From positions 62,001-126,000 of the forward strand of contig NZ_QPJE01000001.1 in assembly GCF_003337245.1 (NCBI RefSeq): 64,000 nt of DNA. Direction: 5' to 3'. The notes beneath the pieces are model-generated. The model was not told the DNA's origin. It ran no database searches and saw nothing but the letters and a program-made list of their open reading frames with translations. Numbering within the stretch: the stretch's first letter is position 1; each line of letters starts with the position of its first letter. The position numbers were made by a program, and so were the translations under genes. Of this stretch, positions 34,148 through 41,288 are shown in pieces. The stretch is from Halanaerobium sp. MA284_MarDTE_T2. Lineage in GTDB: Bacteria > Bacillota > Halanaerobiia > Halanaerobiales > Halanaerobiaceae.

Positions 34148-35080
34148 CTAACTATAAGAAATACGTGGATCTAAAAATGCATATAAAATATCAACAAATA
34201 AATTAATTAAAATAAAGCAGAGTGCAAAGACCAAGATACATCCCTGTATAGCAGGAATATCTCTCTTGAAAATCGAATTAACAACAAGGTCTCCAATTCC
34301 AGGCCAGGCAAAAACTTTTTCCACCACAACGGTATTGGCAAAAACTGTCCCCAGCTGAAGACCCACTATAGTTATAATAGATAGTAATGAATTTCTAAAA
34401 ATATGTTTAATATTTACAGCAGAATTTGAAAGTCCTTTAGCGCGGGCAGTTCTAACATGGTCATGATTAATTTCATCCAGAACAGCAGACCTGGTAGTTC
34501 TTGCAATAAGAGCTATCATGGGAATACTTAAAGTTAAAGCGGGCAGAATAATAAATAGAAAAGAACCATCTCCAGTTCCTGATGCTGGAAGAAAATTATG
34601 TATAACTGCAAAATAATACATAAGCATTAAACCAAGCCAGAATCGGGGCATTGAAATTCCTAAAATAGCAATTATCATTAAAATTACATCGATCAAAGTA
34701 CCTCTATATAATGCTGCCATAAATCCAAGAAAAATCCCGACAATAACTGCTGCAATAAATGCTGTGATAACAATTTTGATGGTGCTGAATAATTTTGGAA
34801 TAATTAAATCAATAACTTTATTTGACGTTCTATAAGAGGTACCCAGATCACATCTTAGGAGATTTCCCATATAAGTCAAATATCTAATATGAAGTGGTTT
34901 GTCCAGTCCCCATTTTGCTCTGATATTTGCAATTACCTCTTCATTTTTGGCCATTCTTAAATCTCCGGCCAGTAAGGCAGCATCTCCTGGAAGAACATTA
35001 AGAACAACAAATAATAGTGTTAGTAAAATTAAAATTGCTGCTGCAGATTGTGCAATTCGTCTTATTACATATATTAACAT
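34148..35080 (-). CDS. Peptide ABC transporter permease (DppB-like)
   Basis: Partner permease of DppC, about 310 residues with six membrane helices. The N-terminus MLIYVIRRIAQS is characteristic of DppB, followed by LPGDAALL and the DKPLHIRYLTYMGNLLRCDLG-type segment (named here by its first residues only). The EAA loop is HVRTARAKGLSNSAV (about 209-223). I set the start at the ATG at 35080 by this homology. A GTG at 35128 would add 16 residues but it lies inside the AGGAGG site. Between that site and the ATG there is a 9-bp hairpin, described separately. Confidence 0.9.
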   Translation of the reverse strand: MLIYVIRRIAQSAAAILILLTLLFVVLNVLPGDAALLAGDLRMAKNEEVIANIRAKWGLDKPLHIRYLTYMGNLLRCDLGTSYRTSNKVIDLIIPKLFSTIKIVITAFIAAVIVGIFLGFMAALYRGTLIDVILMIIAILGISMPRFWLGLMLMYYFAVIHNFLPASGTGDGSFLFIILPALTLSIPMIALIARTTRSAVLDEINHDHVRTARAKGLSNSAVNIKHIFRNSLLSIITIVGLQLGTVFANTVVVEKVFAWPGIGDLVVNSIFKRDIPAIQGCILVFALCFILINLFVDILYAFLDPRISYS

Positions 35081-35086
35081 TGTTAT

Positions 35087-35123
35087 TTTCGAGAGCAGAA
35101 AGATTATCTCCCCACTCTCGAAA
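35087..35123 (-). other. Hairpin between the dppA and dppB coding regions
   Basis: CTCTCGAAA (35115-35123) and TTTCGAGAG (35087-35095) form a perfect 9-bp stem with a 19-base loop. It sits between the AGGAGG site and the best DppB start. It could bring the ribosome site close to the ATG or set the dppA/dppB ratio. Confidence 0.5.
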
Positions 35124-35134
35124 TTCACCTCCTG

Positions 35135-36766
35135 CTATTTGCGCGGACTGGAATCATCAATCCAGATTTTATGAAATGGCTGATACGTCATTTCTAAAGC
35201 ATTTCCTGTAATGCCATGAACCCAGGGCTTATGAATCATTACAGCCTTGTTGTAGTTAAAAAACCAGACTCCAGGATCTTCTACCAGAACTTTTTCTGCC
35301 ATCTGTACATATTCTATACGCTGTTCTAAATCGACAGTATTCATTGCTTTTTCAATATATTTATCAAATTCTTTGTTGTGGTAATTTCCATAATTCCCTG
35401 CATTTCTGGGTATTTCTGACCAAAATGTTGTTGCAAGCTGTTTTACTGGAGAAGAATGCCCTCCCAGCGAGAAAATAAAGGCCTCAAAATCTCCCTGTCT
35501 TGCTCTGGTAGCCCAGGTAGCACCATCTACTACTTCAGAAGTGATTTTAAAACCAACATCCTCTAAATAAGGTCTTGCAGCTTCAATAATTGGTATACCC
35601 CAGGAAGGATTTGTGGTGCCTATAATATGAATTTTCAGTGGATTTTCCGGTGTATATCCTGCTTCTTCCATTAAACTTCTTGCTTTTTCTGGATTGAATT
35701 CATATGCTTCTAATTCTGGATTGTAAGCTATACTACTCGGCGGCAGCCATCCTGTTGCAGCAAATGCTTTTCCATTTAATAACCTATCCACTATAAGCTG
35801 TTTGTCAATGGCATAGTTAAATGCCTGTCTAACTCTTTTATCTTTAAATTTTTCTTTATCCATATTAAACATCACATTTCTTATCCATACTTCAGCAACT
35901 TCAATAAGCTGGTCTTCATACTGAGGATCATTTTTGAAAACTTTATATTGAGCTGGAGAAACAAGATCAACATCCAGCTGTCCAGATCTAAAAGAAGCAG
36001 TGCGTGTAGATGCTTCAGGCATAACTAAAAATTTTATCTGATCAAGATATGGACGGCCATTATAATAATCTTCAAATGCTTCTACTATTACATTTTCGTC
36101 CTGGTTCATTTCTACAAACTGGAAAGGACCTGTTCCAACTGGATTCATGCCGAAATCATTTCCAACCTTTTCAGTATAATCTTTTGGCATAATTGCTGCC
36201 AGTTCATCTGCCATAGAATTTAAAAATCCAACATCCAGTTCAGAAAGTGTTATTTTGAGTGTATAATCATCAATAATTTTTAATCCAGATAGGTGTTCAG
36301 TTTTCCCTTCTGCATACTCTTTTGCTCCAGCAATGCCCTGCACTGTAGGCACAGCGATTGAAGCCTGCTTTGGATCCAGAATTCTTTCAAATGTAAACTG
36401 AACATCCTCGGCTGTAAAAGCTTCACCATTGTGAAAAGTTACACCTTCTCTTAAATAAAATGTATAAACTAATCCATTTTCACTTATTTCCCATGATTTT
36501 GCTAGATCTGGTTCTATTTTCCCCGAAGATTCGTTATAGCGAACAAGATTGGAGAAAATAGCTTTTGTTATAATCGCCTGTGTTACATCACCTGATTGAC
36601 CTGGTTCAAGAGTCGTTATACTCTGCTGATAAGGAAGAGGATAATTTAAAGTTCCTCCATATTTTCCACTTTCTTCTGCCAGGACTGAGATTGAGAAACT
36701 GAACATAACCATTATTATTATTGAAATAATAAAAATCGAATTATTAGCTCTGTTTATTCTGTGCAT
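35135..36766 (-). CDS. Peptide ABC transporter substrate-binding protein (DppA-like)
   Basis: Extracytoplasmic solute-binding protein of family 5, 543 residues. An N-terminal signal peptide (hydrophobic residues 11-28) ends in SVLA-EE; there is no lipobox cysteine, so the anchoring differs from the lipoprotein form usual in Firmicutes. The body contains RYNESSGKIEPDLAKSWE, FTAEDVQFTFERI and RVRQAFNYAIDK (about residue 312 onward), all typical of peptide-binding proteins. A good AAAGGAG site precedes the ATG. It is first in the operon dppA-dppB-dppC-amidohydrolase-NhaC behind the lysine riboswitch. The bound ligand is not known. Confidence 0.92.
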   Translation of the reverse strand: MHRINRANNSIFIISIIIMVMFSFSISVLAEESGKYGGTLNYPLPYQQSITTLEPGQSGDVTQAIITKAIFSNLVRYNESSGKIEPDLAKSWEISENGLVYTFYLREGVTFHNGEAFTAEDVQFTFERILDPKQASIAVPTVQGIAGAKEYAEGKTEHLSGLKIIDDYTLKITLSELDVGFLNSMADELAAIMPKDYTEKVGNDFGMNPVGTGPFQFVEMNQDENVIVEAFEDYYNGRPYLDQIKFLVMPEASTRTASFRSGQLDVDLVSPAQYKVFKNDPQYEDQLIEVAEVWIRNVMFNMDKEKFKDKRVRQAFNYAIDKQLIVDRLLNGKAFAATGWLPPSSIAYNPELEAYEFNPEKARSLMEEAGYTPENPLKIHIIGTTNPSWGIPIIEAARPYLEDVGFKITSEVVDGATWATRARQGDFEAFIFSLGGHSSPVKQLATTFWSEIPRNAGNYGNYHNKEFDKYIEKAMNTVDLEQRIEYVQMAEKVLVEDPGVWFFNYNKAVMIHKPWVHGITGNALEMTYQPFHKIWIDDSSPRK

Positions 36767-36850
36767 TGTAAAACTCCTTTCAGATTTTTGATGGTTTTTT
36801 AATGTGAGTGTGAATTGATTTCTAATTACTATCTACTCTCGGCTTCATAT

Positions 36851-36877
36851 TCAGCGAATCTGTTTAAGCTTGTTCAT
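36851..36877 (-). CDS. Candidate 8-codon leader peptide, MNKLKQIR
   Basis: A minimal reading frame between the riboswitch terminator and dppA: ATG AAC AAG CTT AAA CAG ATT CGC TGA. It has a strong ribosome site, GGGGGGAG, ending 5 bases before the ATG. The peptide has two lysines and one arginine. TTTTTGAT and ATCAAAAA, about 130 bases apart, flank the frame and could pair. It may be a translated leader or a chance frame. The remaining leader (36767-36930) has no other gene. Confidence 0.35.
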   Translation of the reverse strand: MNKLKQIR

Positions 36878-36930
36878 TTTTACTCCCCCCAAAATTAGTT
36901 GTAAATGCACTATCAAAAATATTCAAGAAA

Positions 36931-36960
36931 TAAAAAATACCCGGCGATTTAGCCGGGTTA
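36931..36960 (-). terminator. Riboswitch expression-platform terminator
   Basis: On the minus strand ACCCGGC pairs with GCCGGGT (7 bp, loop of 6) and is followed by ATTTTTTA. It lies 45 bases downstream of the lysine aptamer. A 16-base palindrome, GGTTAATATATTAACC (36956-36971), overlaps its upstream arm and may be part of the switching structure. I could not resolve the antiterminator pairing by eye. Confidence 0.8.
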
Positions 36961-37004
36961 ATATATTAACCAGAAAAAATCACCTCTTCCAATATCCGTT
37001 TTAT

Positions 37005-37192
37005 GTGAGATAGCGCAACATTATAAGCCCGGATTAGAACTTATAATGACAGTCCTGCATATATTATATACAGACCCAGCAGCAGTTTTTTGAACCGAAA
37101 AAACTGTGCTTCGGCAAAACAGCCTTTCACTCTAAAGCAATTAGGTTCTTAAATCTTTAGAGTTACTGATCAGTTCTGCGCCTCTACCTCAC
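37005..37192 (-). ncRNA. Lysine riboswitch (L box) aptamer
   Basis: The minus strand carries the conserved L-box blocks in order: GAGGTAGAGGCGC, the AGTAAC segment, GTGAAAGGCTGTTTTGCCGA, CTGCTGGGTCTG, GCAGGACTGTCA and GCGCTATCTCAC. The closing helix P1 is GTGAGGTAG (37192-37184) with CTATCTCAC (37013-37005), 9 pairs with one G:U. The 188-nt aptamer has the usual five-helix size. It binds lysine and, in the standard mechanism, favours termination when lysine is abundant. It controls the dppA operon. The remaining part of the 36767-37714 gap holds the terminator, promoter and repeats listed separately. Confidence 0.95.
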
Positions 37193-37248
37193 CCAGAATT
37201 GGATGAGGCATTTTTCTATTAAGTTTAACAGTATTTTATTTGTATAAA

Positions 37249-37277
37249 AGTATAACTGACATAATAATTTTTGTCAA
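37249..37277 (-). promoter_or_regulatory. Sigma-A promoter of the lysine-riboswitch operon
   Basis: On the minus strand TTGACA (37277-37272) is a perfect -35 box, followed after 17 bases by TATACT (37254-37249). Transcription would start near 37242, about 50 bases upstream of the aptamer. Confidence 0.8.
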
Positions 37278-37325
37278 GGAAAAATAAAATTTTTTTTAGA
37301 AAACATTTTTTAATAAAAATGCTTT

Positions 37326-37374
37326 CCCCATTTTTCAGCTTTAAAAATAATTTTGGAGAAACTCTATTTTATTA
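37326..37374 (+). repeat. Left copy of a ~50-bp direct repeat
   Basis: Starts CCCCATTTTTCAGCTT and ends TTTTATTAA. It aligns along its full length, with a few substitutions and small indels, with 37598-37649. That second copy covers the right end of the structured element and the sequence beyond it. The left copy may be the remnant of another element. Confidence 0.6.
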
Positions 37375-37402
37375 ACTGGACTTTCCCCATTTTTTATATA
37401 CT

Positions 37403-37611
37403 GCTGCAAAAAGGGGAGATACAGGAATATTGAAATTTTTAGTCAATGAATCTTAACGAAATGAAGGAAGAAATAGGGTTGAACTGCAGGATGGAGTGAG
37501 CTAATCATGAGTCAGGAGGACTCATTGATTAGTGTGCCCTATTTCACACCCGAATTGAGTTTTAGATAAATCTAAAAATTTCGTTGATGACTAAAGCCCC
37601 CTTTTTGCAGC
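37403..37611 (+). repeat. 209-bp structured inverted-repeat element, copy 1
   Basis: The ends pair perfectly over 14 bp: GCTGCAAAAAGGGG (37403-37416) with CCCCTTTTTGCAGC (37598-37611). Inside are GAAATTTTTAG with CTAAAAATTTC (37432-37442 and 37572-37582), GAAATAGGG with CCCTATTTC (37470-37478 and 37537-37545), and a central hairpin CTAATCATGAGTC with GACTCATTGATTAG (37501-37532). About 22 unpaired bases lie left of the central hairpin, leaving room for a further arm. No reading frame of note. It is homologous to 40912-41119 in reverse orientation, with shared blocks AATCTTAA, GAAATA, CTAATC, CGAATT and CTTTTTG. It lies between divergent dppA and the patatin gene. It may be a structured RNA or a MITE-like element; I do not recognise a known family. 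Confidence 0.75.
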
Positions 37612-37649
37612 TTGAAAATAAATTTTGGGGAAACTCCTAATTTTATTAA
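37598..37649 (+). repeat. Right copy of the ~50-bp direct repeat
   Basis: Matches 37326-37374 and overlaps the right terminal arm of the 209-bp element. It continues about 38 bases beyond the element (AAATTTTGGGGAAACTCC and following). Confidence 0.6.
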
Positions 37650-37714
37650 ATCTTGCTCTAAACTCTTTGAACATATATAATAAATTTAATGGATTAAATA
37701 GAGGTGAAGGTGTT

Positions 37715-38530
37715 ATGAATGATAAAAACTGCAAACTTGGTCTTGCTCTTGGCTCTGGTGGTGCAAGAGGTCTGGCACATATAGGTTTTTTAGAGGTTAT
37801 GGAAAGGGAAAATATCAAAATCGATTTTATTAGTGGATGCAGTATGGGAAGTTTAATTGGGGGTCTTTATGCAGCTGGAGTTTCGCTTAGATATATTAAA
37901 GGACTTGCAGAAGAGATTGACTGGGAACATCTTTCTGATTTAACTTTTCCCAAAAAAGGTCTGCTTAAAGGTGAGAAATTGCTGTTTTTTTTGGAAATAT
38001 TGAGCAAAAAGAAAGATATAAGTGAACTTAATATACCTTTTTCTGCAGTGGCCTGTGATATTGAACGGGGTGAACATATTGTGTTAAATAGTGGTTCTAC
38101 AGCTAAGGCTATTCGGGCCAGCACTGCGATACCTGGAGTTTATATTCCTTATAAATATCAAGGTAGACAGCTTGTTGATGGCGGTATAATAGATCCAGTT
38201 CCAGTAAAAACATGTTATGACATGGGAGCAGATATTGTTATCGGTGTGGATGTAAGTATTAAAGATATTAATACACCTGTAAATAATATTTTTGATGTTT
38301 TGTTAAACACTTTTGATATAATGCAGCTTAACTTTACTGTCAATTATGATTTTAATGCAGATTTATTTATTCAGCCTGAGCTGGGTAATCTTTCGGCTTT
38401 TAATCTGGACAAAACTGATTTTTGTATCAAAGCAGGCAGAAGAGCAGCTGAAGATAATTTGGAAAAAATAAAAAAAATAATAGGGAAAGGTAATGATATT
38501 AAAGATGAGCAGCAGAATACGAACAAATAA
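37715..38530 (+). CDS. Patatin-like phospholipase family protein (RssA/YlbK-like)
   Basis: A 271-residue cytosolic protein of the patatin fold. The glycine-rich oxyanion motif LGSGGARGLAHIG is at about residues 12-24, the nucleophile serine in GCSMGSLIGG (about 41-50) and the aspartate of the dyad in LVDGGIIDPVPV (about 153-164). The start is ATG at 37715 after GAGGTGAAGG; a longer reading frame from 37625 lacks a ribosome site. Its partner ylbL overlaps its end. The cluster patatin-ylbL-tmcAL corresponds to B. subtilis ylbK-ylbL-ylbM, which supports the YlbK identity. Substrate unknown. Confidence 0.88.
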   Translation: MNDKNCKLGLALGSGGARGLAHIGFLEVMERENIKIDFISGCSMGSLIGGLYAAGVSLRYIKGLAEEIDWEHLSDLTFPKKGLLKGEKLLFFLEILSKKKDISELNIPFSAVACDIERGEHIVLNSGSTAKAIRASTAIPGVYIPYKYQGRQLVDGGIIDPVPVKTCYDMGADIVIGVDVSIKDINTPVNNIFDVLLNTFDIMQLNFTVNYDFNADLFIQPELGNLSAFNLDKTDFCIKAGRRAAEDNLEKIKKIIGKGNDIKDEQQNTNK

Positions 38531-39515
38531 AGTATTATCAAGAATAATTGGAATTATATTTATATTTTACATATTAATTCATTTTATTCCAACTCCATAT
38601 TATGTTATGTCTCCAGGGATAGCCCAGAAACTTTCTTCAGTTATAAATGTTGAGGGGGGTTACCAGCACAAGGGGGAATTTTTATTAACAGCAGTAGCTT
38701 CTAAAAAAGCAACTGTATGGGACTATCTTTATATTAATATATTTAGCCCGAAAGGAAAAGAGCTGGAGCTGATGTCAGAACAGCTCCCCGAAGGAATGGA
38801 AATGCAGGAATATATAGAACTTATGGCAAAGATGATGGAAGAAAGCAAGCTGCAGGCACAGGCTGTTGCTTTCAAAAAAGCCGGATATAATGTTGAAGTA
38901 AGTGGTGAAGGAGTAGAGGTTGTAGAAGTTATGAAAGATGGAACTGCAGCTGGAAATCTCCAAAAAGGGGACATTATTATAGAAGTAGATGGGAAATCCG
39001 TGGAACTGGCAGCTGATGCAGTAAATATCATCAGAAATAGAAAAATTGGAGATAATGTTAAATTAACAGTATTACGAGGTGATGAAAAATTAAAATTTAA
39101 ATTGAAGACTTTGGAATTGGAAGGAAATCCCGGCAACCCTTCTATAGGTGTTTTAATTACAAGTAAAAATTTAAATTATGATATACCGAGAAAAGTTGAA
39201 TTTAAAACAGATAATATAATCGGTCCATCTGCCGGCAGTGTATTTGCTCTGGAAATCTATAATCAGCTGACAGAAAAAGATATTACAGGAGGACTTAAAA
39301 TTGCTGGAACAGGAACAATAAATCTTGATGGAACAGTTGGTCAAATTGATGGTGTTGAACAAAAAATCATTGCCGCTCAAAAAGCTGAAGTTGATTTATT
39401 TATTGTTCCAAAAAAGAATTTTTCGGAAGCAGAAAAATATGCGGGAAATCTGCAGCTGCTTTCAGTTAATAATATAGATGATGTTTTAGATTATTTAAAG
39501 GAGAATAATGAATAA
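38493..39515 (+). CDS. ylbL: PDZ and Lon-like protease domain membrane protein (YlbL)
   Basis: A membrane-anchored serine protease, about 340 residues. One N-terminal membrane helix (about 18-36) is followed by the TPYYVMSPGIA segment. A PDZ domain occupies about 130-205 (GDIIIEVDGKSV). A Lon-type proteolytic domain follows at about 225-335, with the nucleophile serine in IIGPSAGSVFALE and the lysine of the dyad in the QKIIAAQKA helix. B. subtilis YlbL is linked to cell-division checkpoint control. The start is either ATG 38493, which is only 2 bases from GGGAAAGG, or ATG 38505. It overlaps the patatin gene. Confidence 0.88.
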   Translation: MILKMSSRIRTNKVLSRIIGIIFIFYILIHFIPTPYYVMSPGIAQKLSSVINVEGGYQHKGEFLLTAVASKKATVWDYLYINIFSPKGKELELMSEQLPEGMEMQEYIELMAKMMEESKLQAQAVAFKKAGYNVEVSGEGVEVVEVMKDGTAAGNLQKGDIIIEVDGKSVELAADAVNIIRNRKIGDNVKLTVLRGDEKLKFKLKTLELEGNPGNPSIGVLITSKNLNYDIPRKVEFKTDNIIGPSAGSVFALEIYNQLTEKDITGGLKIAGTGTINLDGTVGQIDGVEQKIIAAQKAEVDLFIVPKKNFSEAEKYAGNLQLLSVNNIDDVLDYLKENNE

Positions 39516-39599
39516 AATTAGCCTAAAAAAATTGAATTGTTTGAGTAGATTTCTGCAGCTTTTTATAATATGATTTTAAAGATAGGATAAGAAAATGAT

Positions 39600-40880
39600 T
39601 TAGATTTTAATTAGTTTTTTATGATAATCTTCTCTTGCTTTTCTTTCTGAAGCTGACTTTCGAAGTAGAGAGTATAGGTCATCAGCCATTATTTCGAAGC
39701 TTAAAGTGAGTTTTACAGGATCATCTGTATCAAAATCAGGACTTCTTAATATTTCTGAAGGATTAATAATAAGTGGTAATGCAGAATTATGTTTAATTTG
39801 TGTGAGAAGATTTTCGTTTCCTTTTTTAAGACCGAGAATGCGAATATATGGAGGACTGTATTTGTCTATAGTTTTAAGTTCTTTCTTTTTAATATTCAGC
39901 CATATATATAATAATGAACGCATGATTCGGGTATTTGTATAATTTTTAGTATGTATCTGTTTTAAAAACTCTGTCAGTTCACCTGTGTTTAAAGCTGATG
40001 TAAATATTCTGTTTTCCAGTCCATTTGCTATTTCTGGATATTTCAGCAGCTTTTCTGGAGATAATCTCCTTATTTTTTCAATGATCTGTCTAATAAGCAG
40101 CTGGTTATCTGGAATAAATCTACCCTTATTAAGTTCTCTGCTTAGAATATCTAAGGCAGAAGGGGGTACTAAATTTTTGATTTTTTCCCTGGATTTTTTT
40201 ATGTCATTTTCCCGTATAATTTTCCGGATCAGGCTGGCACTTGCGAATTTTCCTTCTATGAGAGAACTGTGGTAGTCAGGTCCTTTTCTTTTTATATTTC
40301 TAATATTTATATTTATGTTGTTTTTCTGTACTGCCTTTAAATATTCTATTCCCAAAATATTGTTTGGATTGGAGACAGCATATTTTATTTCATTTTCTGA
40401 ATATCTGCTAATATTATTATATAATTTACGGCATTCAATTAAGGCTTTATTTCTAGCTGTCGGATAGTTTAAACCCTGATTTAAATATTCTTTTATCTTT
40501 TTTTTGTAAGTTTTGTTTTCATTATTAAAAACATAGGCTATATCTTTAAGAATATCTATATTTTCGTTTTCACTGCCAAAAACAATAGTGTCTATTAGTC
40601 CGGTTTCTTTGATCAGGTTAACAGCTGCAGAGGCAAAAAATTTTGCACTGCGCAGACCATAGAGGAGAGGCAGTTCTATAACAAGATCAACACCTGACTT
40701 TAAGGCCTGTTCAGTTCTGGCCCATTTATCAATAATTGCTGGAATTCCTCTTTGCGTAAAATTACCGTTCATTACAGCAACTGCAGATTCACTGTCGGTT
40801 ATCTCTTTAGCCTTGAGAAGATGATAATAATGTCCATTATGGAAAGGATTATATTCAGTAATTAAAGCACATCGTTTCAC
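39600..40880 (-). CDS. tmcAL: tRNA(Met) cytidine acetate ligase TmcAL
   Basis: Makes N4-acetylcytidine at the wobble position of elongator tRNA(Met), using acetate and ATP; formerly YlbM. The nucleotidyltransferase-like N-terminus ITEYNPFHNGHYYHL (about residues 7-21) holds the HxGH-type ATP site, followed by AVMNGNFTQRG (about 33-43) and LVIELPLLYGLRSAKFFA (about 66-83). The C-terminal part is helical and basic, for tRNA binding. Length is 426 residues. The start is GTG at 40880 after GGATGGTGA. It converges with ylbL; the 84 bases between them show no gene. The neighbouring pta-ackA genes govern acetate metabolism. Confidence 0.93.
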   Translation of the reverse strand: MKRCALITEYNPFHNGHYYHLLKAKEITDSESAVAVMNGNFTQRGIPAIIDKWARTEQALKSGVDLVIELPLLYGLRSAKFFASAAVNLIKETGLIDTIVFGSENENIDILKDIAYVFNNENKTYKKKIKEYLNQGLNYPTARNKALIECRKLYNNISRYSENEIKYAVSNPNNILGIEYLKAVQKNNININIRNIKRKGPDYHSSLIEGKFASASLIRKIIRENDIKKSREKIKNLVPPSALDILSRELNKGRFIPDNQLLIRQIIEKIRRLSPEKLLKYPEIANGLENRIFTSALNTGELTEFLKQIHTKNYTNTRIMRSLLYIWLNIKKKELKTIDKYSPPYIRILGLKKGNENLLTQIKHNSALPLIINPSEILRSPDFDTDDPVKLTLSFEIMADDLYSLLRKSASERKAREDYHKKLIKI

Positions 40881-40911
40881 ATTAAATCACCATCCAGTAT
40901 TTTAAGGTTCT

Positions 40912-41119
40912 CCCACAAAAAGGTTATTTGCGTCTCTAACTCATTTTTCGGTCAAACTAAAATTCGTTTACAAGCGAAATAAAGACTTCCTAATCAAATG
41001 AGACGTCCTGCATCAGGATTAGTTCAGCACATCATGTGTTGAGGTCTTATTTCTCTTTCTAACTCATTAAGATTGATTAACGAAAAATGCCTAATGTTCC
41101 GCAAATACCCTTTTTGTGG
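40912..41119 (-). repeat. 208-bp structured inverted-repeat element, copy 2
   Basis: The ends (around 40912-40932 and 41100-41119) pair over about 20 positions with a bulge: CCACAAAAAGG with CCTTTTTGTGG, extended by TATTTGCG with CGCAAATA. Inside are CATTTTTCG with CGAAAAATG (40942-40950 and 41080-41088), GAAATAAAGAC with GTCTTATTTC (40976-40986 and 41044-41053), a central hairpin between CTAATC and GATTAG (40990-41022), and an extra arm around ACACATGATGTG (minus strand). Read on the minus strand it aligns with copy 1 at 37403-37611, block by block. The terminal arms differ between copies yet remain paired within each. It lies between tmcAL and pta; the rest of 40881-41288 holds only the pta promoter and ribosome site. 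Confidence 0.75.
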
Positions 41120-41197
41120 ACACATCATTTTAAATAAATTTAAATAAATTTTTAAAAGTTTTATTATTTTTATTTTCAAAGTTTTTAAAGGAAATTT

Positions 41198-41225
41198 TTG
41201 TTTAATATAGTATTATATATATAAT
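41198..41225 (+). promoter_or_regulatory. Putative promoter of pta-ackA
   Basis: TTGTTT (41198-41203), a 16-base spacer and TATAAT (41220-41225). The region is very AT-rich, so other -10 boxes are possible. It lies 64 bases before the pta start. Confidence 0.45.
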
Positions 41226-41288
41226 ACCAGAAGATTATTATTTTCACAAATTATAAAATCTGGTCAAATACAGGGGGAGGGAATAAAT

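Noticed and set aside
37403-37611. Simple bidirectional terminator
   Set aside because: The structure is 209 bp with nested arms and a homologous copy elsewhere; far larger than a terminator, although the end arms could terminate transcription.
38729-39136. 135-codon minus-strand frame opposite ylbL
   Set aside because: Serine/proline-rich shadow of the PDZ region of ylbL.
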